DNA from: Branchiostoma floridae
Lineage: Eukaryota > Chordata > Leptocardii > Amphioxiformes > Branchiostomatidae
Assembly (NCBI RefSeq): GCF_000003815.2
Contig: NC_049983.1
Coordinates: forward strand, 27,548,268-27,584,585
Direction of reading: 5' to 3'
DNA: 36,318 nt
Shown: piece after piece, positions 1-12,789 of the stretch
Layout: every line of letters starts with the position of its first letter
How positions within the stretch are numbered: the first letter of the stretch is position 1
Notes under the pieces: generated by a model
What the model saw: the letters and a program-made list of their open reading frames with translations, nothing else
What the model was told of the DNA's origin: nothing
The model's database searches: none
Position numbers and translations under genes: made by a program

Positions 1-77
1 GGGAACAACCTGTGGACCCGGCAGGCTTCATACAGAACCTGCCCAGCTCACTCAGACAACAGGTCCTCGCTGATATG
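1..77 (+). CDS. HUWE1: HUWE1 exon 1 of window (5' truncated by window edge)
   Basis: Two bases of a split codon or upstream sequence, then 25 codons starting EQPVDPAGF and ending LADM. The donor gtgagt follows at 78. It matches the last UBM-type ubiquitin-binding motif of human HUWE1 (DP..FI..LP..LR..VL..M). The 5' end of this exon is outside the window. Confidence 0.93.
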
Positions 78-3000
78 GTGAGTACAGTACAGGGGGTGCT
101 GTGTAGAATGACACAGTGCTCGCCGTGATGTGTGTGTGTGTGTGTATAGAACATGTTGAAACCTTCCCTGTCCCCCCAAGATGACACAGTTCTTGCCGCG
201 ATGCGATGTGATGTGTGCGTGTGAGCGTGTGTGCATGGTGTGTGTTTGTGTCTGTAGAACATGTTGAAAGCCTCCCTGTCCCCCCAGGATGACACAGTTC
301 TGGCCGTGATATGTGTGTGTGTGTGTGTGTGTGTGTGTCTGTGTGAGTGTGTGTGTGTGTGTGTGTTTGTGTGTGTGTAGAACATGTTGAAACCTTCCCT
401 GTCCCCCCAGGATGACACAGTTCTGGCCGTGATGCCGCCGGAGATCGCCGCGGAGGCGCGGAACCTTCGCCGTGAGCTGGAGGAACGACACCGGCAGCTG
501 ATGCAGGAGCGACTCTTCAGTGCGGCAAGCGGTAGCGTGCTTTCAGCTATCCTTAGGACTTCAGGCAAGAACCATGGGCTGCTGTTTGTGCACTCAGCCA
601 GGCCTTGGCACATGGTTGTAGCCCCAGCAAAATGTTTGAGACGCTGCCTGTTGGTTTGTAACAGTATAGGCAGCCCCCCCCCCCCCACAAAAAAAACACC
701 AACTTTCTGTTTGAAACATGGTTTTAGCTCCAGAAATGTGCTTCAGATGCTGCCTATTGATTTAGATGAACAAAGGCAGCCACCAAAACAATTTTTCTTT
801 ATTTGTAGGCTCCGAAAAATGTTTAAGCCCTTCTGAAACTCATTTAGGCAGCGGCAGCACAGAAAAACTCACCAAGAAAAGACGGTCCAAAATGCTGGTA
901 GGATCCTCGGTACAGCACAGGCAGCTCACAAACCATTTGATCTGTAGCAAGGTTTTAGTCGTTGCCTGTTTTGAAATGATTTTGCATAATTACGAGCAGA
1001 ATTAATGGAAATTGCACATTTTTATGTTAATTGAAAATAGAAAAGGTTCTAGATTTGAATGTTTATACCTGGCAGCTGAAGAAAAGCAGCGAGCCAGTTA
1101 AGTTTTGTACAAAAGTGTATATATGTGTTTACTTTGGACGTTTGACTGAGTTGTTTAAACCTTTTTCTTTGAAAGATTTTTCTGATGTTTCTTAGCTATC
1201 TTCCATCTCAGATGTCAGCCCATTTGAAGAAAACATTATTTTGGCAGTTGGAGGTTTAAAATTTCTCCCAAAGGGGCTAATTTCCCTTGCCAATCAAATT
1301 GACGAAACAAGCACAAACAACAGTCCTGTTTTGTTTTTTTCTTGTCACTTCTTGCCACGTAAAAGCTATTTCCTCTTCTTCCGTTTTCTTCTTTTGGCTG
1401 AAGTTTGTTTTTGTAAAACTGCTGATATGCCATTTTTTGTTCTTTTGCTATCAGAAGCACTGCTGGCTAAGCACTTTTGCATGTATCTCGAGCACAATAT
1501 GGAGAACATGATGTATGAATGCCAAGAATGTCTCATGCTAAATTTGTCATTTTGGACTTGTTGGTCACTTTTCTTCATGAAGTACAATTTCTGCTTTGTC
1601 TTGCAGGACTTTGTAGTTTTTGTCCATTTATTTACATGATGAACGATCACCAATACATCAGGCTCCTTTCCTGCAATAGGCAGTCATGTTGTTTCTGATG
1701 TACAAATGACGTCACTTTATTATTTATAGTGCACTACTTGGGTTTGTCATACTTTGTCCCAAGTAACATTCGATACGGGTGTACTGGCCTGTTCCATACT
1801 TCAAAAAGAAAACCTCATCTGCTGGAGATCCTTACGTCATATGTTTTCCATGGATTTTTCCATTGGAGAAGTGTGTTCTTTCCATGCAATCTCAGCATCT
1901 TTCCCCGCTAACATCTCTCTTCAGGGATTAAAAAACTCTATTTGTGACATCATTTTTGCTGTTTTGGGCAAGACAAAGTAGAATTCGTTAAACCATCACT
2001 GTAAGGTTATGGGCAAAAATGCTGAGGTTGCTTAAAAAGAACAGTCTTTCCCAATGCCATACATACCCATCTGTTGATGGTATGCAGAGATTTTTTTTCT
2101 GTCTGGGCGGAAGTAAAGATGTTTGTTGTTGTTTTTCTGGTGCAGGTCTGGCCAGTCGGCTGGGAGGGAGAGGGATCCATTACATCCAGTCTGCGTTACC
2201 TCAGCACCACCGGAACACCTGGCGCTGGGGCACGCAGCACAACCGGGCAGCAACTGCCACCACGGCCAACCAGGTACTGTAACACGTGAACCACTGTGAA
2301 AATAGACATGGTGGGTAAACAGTACAACTGATCAGCAACCGCTACTACTGCCCTCCTAAGTCTTGTGACAAGATCTCATATCAAAGACTTTGATAATGTC
2401 AACTGAAAAGGGTTGCAGTCCTTAGATGGGTCGTTAAGCCAAGGTCCACTGTTAATCGTATTTGAAGAAAGCTAGAGGAATTTCCCAGTTAAAACGAACG
2501 TGTAAATAGAGCAGCTTTTCAGTCAGCTGAACTTGACAAAGATCATCTCCACTTTCTCCATAAGAGTAAAAGAGGCCATTTACATTTACATTTACAACTT
2601 TCCCCCAACCGAGACGGGGGCCGATACCGACTTCAAAGCACCTTTGACCCTTGCTGATGTCAGTGATGTGTGACTTAGGCTTTTGGTCATTTCAACTTGA
2701 TGAGGATCAGCGCTTTATTTTTTGTACGGATGTAGAGTTTAGAGCTGTAACATGATACCTAAATCCTCCCCAGGTCCGCCTGCGAGGCCGGCAGCTGCTG
2801 GACCACGAGGCGCTGGCGTGCCTGCTGGTTCTACTGGTCATGATTCACCCCCCTCTTTCTCCCTCCCCAGGTCCGCTTGTTTAGAGCTGTAAGTGTAACA
2901 TGATACCTAAATCCTCCCCAGGTCCGGCTGCGAGGCCGGCAGCTGTTGGACCACGAGGCGCTGGCGTGTCTGCTGGTTCTACTGTTCGTGGACGAGCCGA

Positions 3001-6000
3001 AGCTGAACACCAGCCGGCTGCACCGCGTGCTGAGGAACCTCTGCTACCACAACGGCACCCGGCTCTGGGTGGTGCACGCGCTGCTGTCCATACTGGACCG
3101 CACAGGGGACAATGTGTGCAAGGTACGACATGTGTTCAGTACAAATAGAATGTGTAAATGTAGAGAAGTATCTGAAGCAAGGAAATGAACGAAAGTTCCC
3201 CTGCTTCACCTATTGAGTCAGTTGTACTTGCAGAACCTCAAAGTTTCTGACTTAGAGAGAAGAGATGCTGCTTCAGTGAGCGTAGTTCAGTGCTTTTTTA
3301 AAAAAAGAGAAAAAGTTTTTTTTTTGTATGCATCGTTTGTATGCATCGTTGGGAGCTTGAAAAATCTTTGAATTCCATAAACTTACAAAGTTATGGGTAG
3401 TCCAGCACATTTCATTTTTATGTCATTCAAGGTAGTGAAATTTGCACAATTTGAGCTGTTACCTGAGAAGCTAATAAAAGCTGCATTTTATCATGTTCCA
3501 GCCCCTCCTGGAGATCACGGATGGTTCTGAGAAGGGTTCAGGGAAGAAGTCCCGTCCGTCCAGTTCCTCCTCCCAGGACATGGCCATGGACACGCGGACA
3601 TCTCAGCCATCCTGGCTCTCAATAAGCCTGGACGCAGCCCTGGGCTGCCGGGCAAACGTGTTCCAGATCCAGAAAACCGGCGGCAAGAAGCACGTGGAAC
3701 GTCACAGCGGCGCGGTGCACATACACCCGCAGGCCTCCCCCATCGTCTGTAGACACGTCATGGACACTCTCATCTCTCTAGCCAAGGTTTTCCCTGGACA
3801 TTTCATCCCTGGTAAAGCCAGGGAGGCAGGGACCTGTTCCACCAGTAGTAGTAGTAGTAGTAGTCAAACCCAGGCCAACAAGGTAAAAGAGACTCCTCCG
3901 GCCGCAGGCACTGTTGCAACAAACAGAGTAGGTAGTAGTAAAACGGACACGGACTTCTGGGACGTGCTGGTGAAACTGGACTCCATGAGTGTGGGCAGGA
4001 AAGGGAAGGGCACGGCGAAGTCCCACGCGGGCGCGAGCACGAGCGAATCGGATCCGAGCGGAGAGAGTTTGGAGACGTCGCCGCTGGGATCGCTGCTGCA
4101 GATGTTGGCGCACCCGGTGATCCGGCGCAGCTCGGTGAGTTGGAGTTTATTGAGATGCCCTTTAGCTCCATCCTCCAACGCAGGGACATCCAACAGCGAA
4201 AGCGCCTGTCTGTATGTACCCTGCTCTTTCAACCGTTACTTTTAGTTCCTGTGGACGTCCCCCCCAAACCAGCTGTCAGCCAGTTAGAGAATAGGCCTTT
4301 CAGTTTTCAAAAGGGGTCTCTCATATATAAAGGTACACTCATTAATATTTATAAGCAGGGCGGTCAGGAACTAAGGGTGACGGCTGAAAGAGCAGGATAC
4401 ATCCAGACAGGTGGTTTCGCTGTTGGATGTACCCTGCGTTGGAGGATGTTAAGCTCAGATTGAGCTAATCTTCCAGGGCTCATACAAATAAGAAGGCATA
4501 CAATATATGCAAATACATAAACAGATACAATAACTAACATCCACTCAAAACAGGTCAGACTTGCATACGAATATATACATAAAGTCTAAAATTACGAGTG
4601 AGGTCAGAAGTTTATATACACTAAAACCGTTATGATCCGTAGAATTGGTCTATCATCTTCTTAAACAATCGTGGAGGGTGGGTTTTGAGGGTTTCATCAA
4701 CTCATCTGTCAATTTGTCTTCGCCTTTGTCTTATTTCTTTGAGAGCCTTTGCACTCATGTCAAAGATAACATAAAATGTAATATATGTATATTTTTGCCC
4801 TTTGATCGATTCTAATTTTCAACAGCCCTTACAATGGTGTCCAAGACACATACAATATCCGAAGAAGAAACTTCAACTTTATCATGTTAAACAAGCATTT
4901 TGCTGTATCAGAGACAATCTTGACATCACTGGGTAGCAGATTCCAAAGTTTAGCTGATCTGTAATTAAACGTTCTCCTCCCGACAAGGTTCTGACCGACA
5001 AGCTGCTGAGGCTGCTGTCGCTGGTGTCCATCGCCCTGCCCGAGGAGATGAAGAAGGCAGAGGAGCAGGCGAGGGAGGAGGCTGCCAGGAGAGAAGAGAG
5101 CAGGACCGAGGAGTCTGCAGCAGGTCAGGAGAATTCTGGGCAATGTTGCAGGATTTTAAACACTCGGTTTAGATAGCCCTTTTCTAAATTTAATGCTGTC
5201 ATTTGAGTATAAAATAGTCAGAAAAAGCTGTTACTAAGTTTTATTGAAAAAGGTAGAAACTGTCGTAATAAAAAATGAGTCTTCGTTGGTCGAAGTAGAC
5301 AACCAGTCAAGTTCATCTTTGTTCAGTTGCTCTGTCCTGGGTTTGTTATACCAATAAGATTGCTGTGATGGTGGGTTCATGTGTTCCTCTGGATCACTAA
5401 TGATGACTTCTCTCCACTACAGAGTCAGGAGCAACTGGAGGTACAGAGGCAGCTGCAGTGGAACAGAGACCAGCAGAACAAACAGGTAACCATGGTAACT
5501 AGTAACCATAGCAGTATCACAACAGGAAAGGACGACTGGAGCCTATTTTTTTACTTCCTTTGGAAACTTTTTTGTTTGTTTTTTGACCAGTATGTAAAAC
5601 AGTTTGTTGTAGAATTGATTTGTGGAACAACCCAAGCTGTGTCCCTGTCCCCAGTCCTAATAGTGTTGTTGTTGTTGTTCTCCAGTTACTGTACAGTCAA
5701 CACTCGAGCTGGTGCCAACAGCAACCTCCACCCCCTCCCCCACCCCCAGTCGGAAGGACACAGTCATCCCCCGCCCCACTTCAACCTCGTCCGTCTTTGA
5801 GGATTCTGCAGGGAGAGCGACAAACATCATGCTGGAGAAACAACTCCAGCTGGCTGTAGATGTAAGTAAACAACTCCACTGTAAATAAACAACTCCAGCT
5901 GGTCGTAGATGTAAGTAAACAACTCCAGCTGTAAATAAACAACTCCAGCTGGTCGTAGATGTAAGTAAACAACTCCAGCTGGCTGTAGATGTAAGTAAAC

Positions 6001-9000
6001 AACTCCAGCTGGCTGTAGATGTAAGTAAACAACTCCAGCTGGCTGTAGATGTAAGTAAACAACTCCAGCTGGCTGTAGATGTAAGTAAACAACTCCAGCT
6101 GTATGTAAACAACTCCAGCTGGCCGTAGATGTAAGTACTTAAGTCTTTAAACAACTCGAGACCATGGAATATGATCCTGGCATCCCATTCCTGTTCAGGT
6201 CTCACCTGTCCTTAGTGCTGATATCTCTGCTGTTGTTACAGATCCTGACGTCCCACTCCTGTTCAGGTTTCACCTGTCCTTAGTGCTGCTGTTGTTACAG
6301 ATCCTGACGTCCCACTCCTGTTCAGGTCTCACCTGTCCTTAGTGCTGATATCTCTGCTGTTGTTACAGATCCTGACGTCCCACTCCTGTTCAGGTTTCAC
6401 CTGTCCTTAGTGCTGCTGTTGTTACAGATCCTGACGTCCCACTCCTGTTCAGGTTTCACCTGTCCTTAGTGCTGATATCTCTGCTGTTGTTACAGATCCT
6501 GACGTCCCACTCCTGTTCAGGTTTCACCTGTCCTTAGTGCTGCTGTTGTTACAGATCCTGACGTCCCACTCCTGTTCAGGTTCCACCTGTCCTTAGTGCT
6601 GCTGTTGTTACAGATCCTGACGTCCCACTCCTGTTCAGGTTTCACCTGTCCTTAGTGCTGATATCTCTGCTGTTGTTACAGATCCTGACGTCCCACTCCT
6701 GTTCAGGTTTCACCTGTCCTTAGTGCTGATATCTCTGCTGTATGATGTTTGGAGATTCCTTTATTCCTTTATTAAGATACCCTTTAGCCCGTAGGGCTAT
6801 CTTTCCAGGGTTCGAACAGATACACCACAAACATACATGTATATATATTCATAACAGATAAAAACATAAAGAGATGATGTTGATGTTTGATTTTGTTGTT
6901 ATTGTTACAGATCCTGACATCCCACTCCTGTTCTGAGGAGGGTCTGGAGGATGCCACCAATGTGCTCCTGCAGCTGTCCAGAATAGACAACCAGACGCGG
7001 GAGTCAGTGCTGAAACTACTGCTGCAGGGGGGCAGGCAACTCGGTTAGTACTCATCACAGGGAAGTTCCTGAGACTAATACAGATTATAATCAGAAAGAC
7101 CTTGATATTCTTGATATGTGCTTAACATCATTTTGGTTTGAATTTTTGTCACACCTGATTTGATTTTGGATCCCTCATACTAAAAGCAAGGGGGATCCAA
7201 TCTAGGAGATCCTAATAAGGGCTAACTTTAAATTATCAGTATCTTACTTGCAGAGGTTATTGTTGAAAAGTTGATAAACCGTAAGAAGGTTTCCATGGAA
7301 AGAAAGTGATGTAGTTGTCTGATAGTTTATAACAATGGGAGAAGCAGAGAGAGAGACTCTATATTGTGCTTTCCTTACATGAATCTACACAAAATAACCC
7401 TTTGGTCACGGTGGTAGAAAAAGGAAGTTCTGCCTGCTGGCACATGTAACCCCCTAAACCCCACTTGTTGTCCTTCAGGCCACACGCTGTGTGAGCAGAT
7501 CTTCCAGCTGCTGCAGGAGGTCCGGGACCACATCTCCAGGCTGAAGCAGACGGGAGCAGAGGGAGGCATGGAGGAGCTCTCTTCTCCGGAGGAGGCAGGA
7601 ACATCTCAGGCTAGACAGCGGGGAGTCATCTCCAACAGGTGAGCATGTCATGTGGGGAGGGGGGGTGGAGGAGTCATCTCCAACAGGTGAGCATGTCATG
7701 TGGGGAGGGGGGTGGAGGAGTGAGGTACTCCGGAGGAGGGCGGAGCAGGAACATCTCAGGCTAGACAGCGGGGAGTCATCTCCAACAGGTAAGCATGTCA
7801 TGTGGGGAGGGGGGTGGGGAGTGAGGTACTCCGGAGGAGGGCGGAGCAGGAACATCTCAGGCTAGACAGCGGGGAGTCATCTCCAACAGGTGAGCATGTC
7901 ATGTGGGGAGGGGGGGTGGAGGAGTCATCTCCAACAGGTGAGCATGTCATGTGGGGAGGGGGGTGGAGGAGTGAGGTACTCCGGAGGAGGGCGGAGCAGG
8001 AACATCTCAGGCTAGACAGCGGGGAGTCATCTCCAACAGGTAAACATGTCGTGGGGAGGGGGGTGGAGGAGCTCTCTTCTCCGGAGGAGGCAGGAACATC
8101 GCAGGCTAGACAGCGGGGAGTCATCTCTAACAGGTGAGCATGTCATGTGGGGAGGGGGGTGGAGGAGTGAGGTACTCCGGAGGAGGGTGGATCAGGAACA
8201 TCGCAGGCCAGACAACGGGGAGTCATCTCCAACCAGTAACATCTCAATGTCAGGAACTTACCTGGAAAAGGAAGTGAAAAAGATAGTAAAAAATGCCTCA
8301 AACCATTATCTACCTGTATGTACTTAGAGTAGTGTTTTACACAGTTCATAATAGTGCACCTGAGATCAACCAGCAGAGCCTAGTTCTTGTTGTTCCTGAG
8401 ACATCCTGGTGTGCTGGGTAGAAACTGGTCATCTATTGGCTCCTCGGAGGGCAGGTTTGACAGCCAGATGGTGGATGTTCCTGCCCCCACCAAAGTTAGG
8501 GTTGGTCATGAGTGAAATGTTTTGTAGAACCTACATAACATCTCCCCCCACACCCCCAGGTTTGACAGCCAGATGGTGGTAGTTGCTGCCCCCCACTAAG
8601 GTTAGGGGTTCATGAGCGAAGTGTTCTTGACAGCCATCGAATTGTGGTGTAGAGACTGTAACATCTCCCCCACATCCCCTAGGTTTGACAGCCAGATGGT
8701 GGTCGTTGCTGCCCCCACCAAGGTTAAAGGAGGTCGTGAGCTGCAGCTGCCCAGCATGGCGCAGCTCACCAGCAAGACGTCCACCCAGAGCTTCTTCCTG
8801 CGCATCCTCAAGGTCATCATCCAGCTGAGAGAGGCGGCCAGGAGAGCTGTCAAGAAGGCACGGGACGCCGAGAAGAGACAAGGTGGGGAGAGTTGGTTTG
8901 TTGTTATGGAGTTGCTAGTTACAAGTTTGTAATATTATTAGGAAGCAGAACTGATTTCCCTGTCTGCTGTAAGATCAAGACTATTGAAATGTTTTACTAG

Positions 9001-12000
9001 TGTAGTCAAATTACATTTAGGGACTCAAGTTGGAACTTGGAGCTGAAAGAGATTTTTGTTAAGCAGAGAAAAATTTTGTATGCAAACTTTTTTTTGAATA
9101 CTGACAGATTCACGACTCCAGTGTCAATATTACTTCTTAATTTATATTGAGTGACGCTCTTTACTCAAGTTTTTAACATGGGAAGAGAGTTGTTGTTGCA
9201 TTGTTGTTTCGGAGTCAGCTATTTATGACTTCATGTTAGATAACATTTTGTTCTTTCCTCATTTATACAACAATGTAGCAGACTTGACAGAGTTGTTGGT
9301 TGACTAAACCTGTTTTTGGTTCTGCCGTAACTTTTTAAATGTTCTGTGTTACTGATGTGAAATGGCCTTCACTAGCTGAGCACAAAATTCCTACCCCCAG
9401 CAGAGATTCTCTTAACCTTTCTCCTACTAAGGGAGCCTTTAGGAACCAAGTTTGTGTTGGTTACAGGGTTAAACAGTAAGGAGAAGGTTAATGCACTAGT
9501 AAATAACCTCTCCAAAAATTTGGAGCAGAGTTACGTTGCTGCGTTTGTTTTTATGCAGTTCTGCAAGATGTTTGAAATCCAGACCGCTGAAAGACGTTTG
9601 TATTGTTCGAGAGGAAACTTGAATTTCTTTCAAATGTTGTGGAAACACTGCAGGAAAAACCTGCAGCAGATTCCTGCAGTCTGGTTGCTGCGGATGTTTA
9701 GGTTTAGAGTCCAACACGAATGTAACCCTGCATGCACAGGAGGCCCTAACCTCGGCACCACAGCCTCAAGTGTAGCTTCTGCTGTTGCAGCGTTGGAGGC
9801 CGAAGCCGAGGCCATCATAGAGATGGTGGGACGGAGGGAACGAGAGAGGCTGCAGAGGGAGAACTCTGCGCCGGCTGCACCAGGCACGGCAGCCGCAGGG
9901 GCCTCCACCAGTACCGAGGACCAGGCTGCACCGGTAATGTCCTGATATCTACTGATTTGTTTGTTTGTTTGTTTTATTTATTTCACAGGGGTAACATATT
10001 GCCTTTTCTAGGCGCTTTTCAATGTGCCCTGGGAGGTAACCCCAGACATACATATACATACATATCAAGTAAAATAAGATAAGAAGTAACATAACATGAG
10101 AAGATTAACTTTGACGTGTATACCCGTCAATACAAATCATAGTAACTTAGGATGTCATTTTACTATGTAAGTAAATAAAAATTAACTTAACCAGTGTCTT
10201 CCTCAAATAAAGTTCAGATGTGCTCTTGTTGTCATAAAGTTTAGAGGTGTCTCTCCGTCTGGTCTTATTCTAACACATGTATTTCTCCCCTCTCCAGGCG
10301 GAAGCGCCAGCAGACCCGGCCGCGGGCCCGGCCCTGGGTGACATCATCGGGGAGGCACCCATGGAGCTGGAGCCCCAGGCCACCGGGGCAGCAGCGCCCG
10401 CGGCACAAGCACCCGCGGCACAAGAACCCGCGGCACAAGCACCCGCGGCCGAGGAGACTCCTGCACAGACAGAGGAACAACAGGCAGCTGGGAAGAAGGA
10501 GAAGGAGGTCCGGAAACTTTCGTCTTTATTCTTATCACCTTCTAGCCTTCTTGGTATTTGCTTCAGAATGAGAACCTGGTATGAAAATGATCAAAAGTCC
10601 ACTAAATCATAGCAAGCACTTTTGATTCTCTTTCACTTTTGTCTTTTTCAAAAACATTCCAAGTTGAAAAACTTTGAAGTCCTTGAGGAAGACTCTTCAT
10701 CAATTTATCACTTTCCATTTTGTCTCCTTGCGGACCTTTCCAAACTCCTTACTTTCCCTTTGGTCTTCTTCCTTACCGTTCTAAACCTCGTTACTCCTTC
10801 ATTTCCTTCAGGAACTTTCTAACTTCCTTACTTTTCCTTTCATGTTCTTCCTTCCCTTCTTAACTTCCATACGTTCCCTTTTCTGTCCTTCAGGAACATT
10901 CTTAACCTCATCACTTTCCCTTTCGGGTCCTTCAGGAGGCTGAGGAGCCAGAGCTGCCGAGACTGAGCAGCCAGCTGACCCTTGAGGATCTGTGGGACAC
11001 CCTGAGCAAGTGTCTGACGGCTCTGTCCTTCAGGAACATTCCTAACCTCATCACTTTCCCTTTCGTGTCCTTCAGGAGGCTGAGGAGCCTGAGCTGCCGA
11101 GACTGAGCAGCCAGCTGACCCTTGAGGACCTGTGGGACACCCTGAGCGAGTGTCTGACGGCTCTGTCCTTCAGGAACATTCTTAAACTCATCACTTTCCC
11201 TTTCGTGCCCTTCAGGAGGCCGAGGAGCCTGAGCTGCCGAGACTGAGCAGCCAGCTGACCCTTGAGGACCTGTGGGACACCCTGAGCGAGTGTCTGACAG
11301 CTCTGTCCTTCAGGAACATTCTTAAACTCTTCACTTTCCCTTTCGTGCCCTTCAGGAGGCCGAGGAGCCTGAGCTGCCGAGACTGAGCAGCCAGCTGACC
11401 CTTGAGGACCTGTGGGACACCCTGAGCGAGTGTCTCACGGCGCTGTCCGACACCACGGACCACCACGCGGTGCTGGTGCTGCAGCCGGCTGTGGAAGCCT
11501 TCTTCCTGGTGCACGCTGCCGAGAAGGAGAAGAAAACAACAGAGCAGAGGTGGGCTGTTATTGCCAGTCTTCTTCAGGACATTTTATTTTACTAATGCTG
11601 ATGTTACCTATTGGGGTGTGTGAGTCTTGGTCCTTCCATGGTGAGGAGAATTTGAAAAAATTATCATTCTAAGGGAGCAGAGAATGAGAAGAAAACAGGA
11701 GAGCAGAGGTGGGTTGTTACATCTATCAGTCTTTTTCAAAGGCATTTCTGTTTGTTGATAGGAAACTCTTACAGGGTAATTGTTATAACTTTTTGACCAA
11801 GGAGAAGAAAACAACAGAGCAGAGGTGGGTTGTTATTGCCAGTGTTCTTCAGGATTCTAGACATTTCATTTTAGGGTAATGCTAATTGTGATGGTACCTA
11901 TTTGGGTGTGTGGAAGGGGAGTCTTGGTCCTTCCATGATGATGAGATTTTGAAAAAGATTCTCATTCTAAGGGTACCCATGAGGGGACTTTATAATTTGG

Positions 12001-12538
12001 TCAGAGAAGGAGAAGAAAACAACAGAGCAGAGGTTGGATGTTACATCTATTAGTCTTTTTCAGTGGCAATTCTGTCCTTGGAAAGGAAACTCTTACAGGA
12101 TAATTGTTATAACTTTGTGACCAAGGCCAATCACAAAGTAAAACACTGGTATACAGAGTTGTATACTCAATTCAAAAGATGGAAAATGAAAGAAGTAGAT
12201 AAAGTACAAGGGAAATGGGCAAAGGGTTGTCAGCATTTCAATTTTTATTTTATTTCCTATATGCGTTATGAATTGTCAACAGTTGATATACATTTGAAGT
12301 TTGAGTTATTTTTATAACACATTAATTTCTTTGTTTTCTGCAGACAATCGGAGAGGCAGCGGCACGACAGCCACCTGAGCGACCACGCCCCCATGTCGCC
12401 GCTCCCGGCCACGCCCGCCGACAGCGGCACCAGTCTGGGGCGTCAGGAGTCCGTCGCCTCCGTCTCGTCTGCAGCAAACATCACTGGGCTTCCACACGAC
12501 ACGCAGAAGTTCCTCAGATTCGCAAGTCAGTATTCCTG

Positions 12539-12581
<43 letters not shown>

Positions 12582-12640
12582 ATCACTGGGCTTTCACACG
12601 ACACGCAGAAGTTCCTCAGATTTGCAAGTCAGTATTACTG

Positions 12641-12675
<35 letters not shown>

Positions 12676-12745
12676 TGTCCGTAGCATCACTGGGCTTCCA
12701 CACGACACGCAGAAGTTCCTCAGATTTGCAAGTCAGTATTCCTGC

Positions 12746-12789
<44 letters not shown>

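Noticed and set aside
48-491. Antisense His-Thr-rich frame
   Set aside because: Product of the TG repeats around HUWE1 exon 2.
5657-6205. Antisense frame with repeated [10 protein letters not shown]
   Set aside because: Antisense of the 30-bp splice-site minisatellite; no start context or homology.
7475-8137. Long reading frames on both strands with repeated TCSPVGDDS or ESSPTGEH motifs
   Set aside because: They are shadows of the repeated exon 10 end and donor. The period, not coding selection, keeps them open.
5832-8237. Regular repeat-spacer pattern that might suggest a CRISPR array
   Set aside because: Repeats are copies of exon ends and splice sites in an animal gene, with no unique spacers and no cas genes.
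9454-9739. 5' extension of HUWE1 exon 12 frame
   Set aside because: No HUWE1 similarity; an acceptor at 9739 with correct phase explains the exon.
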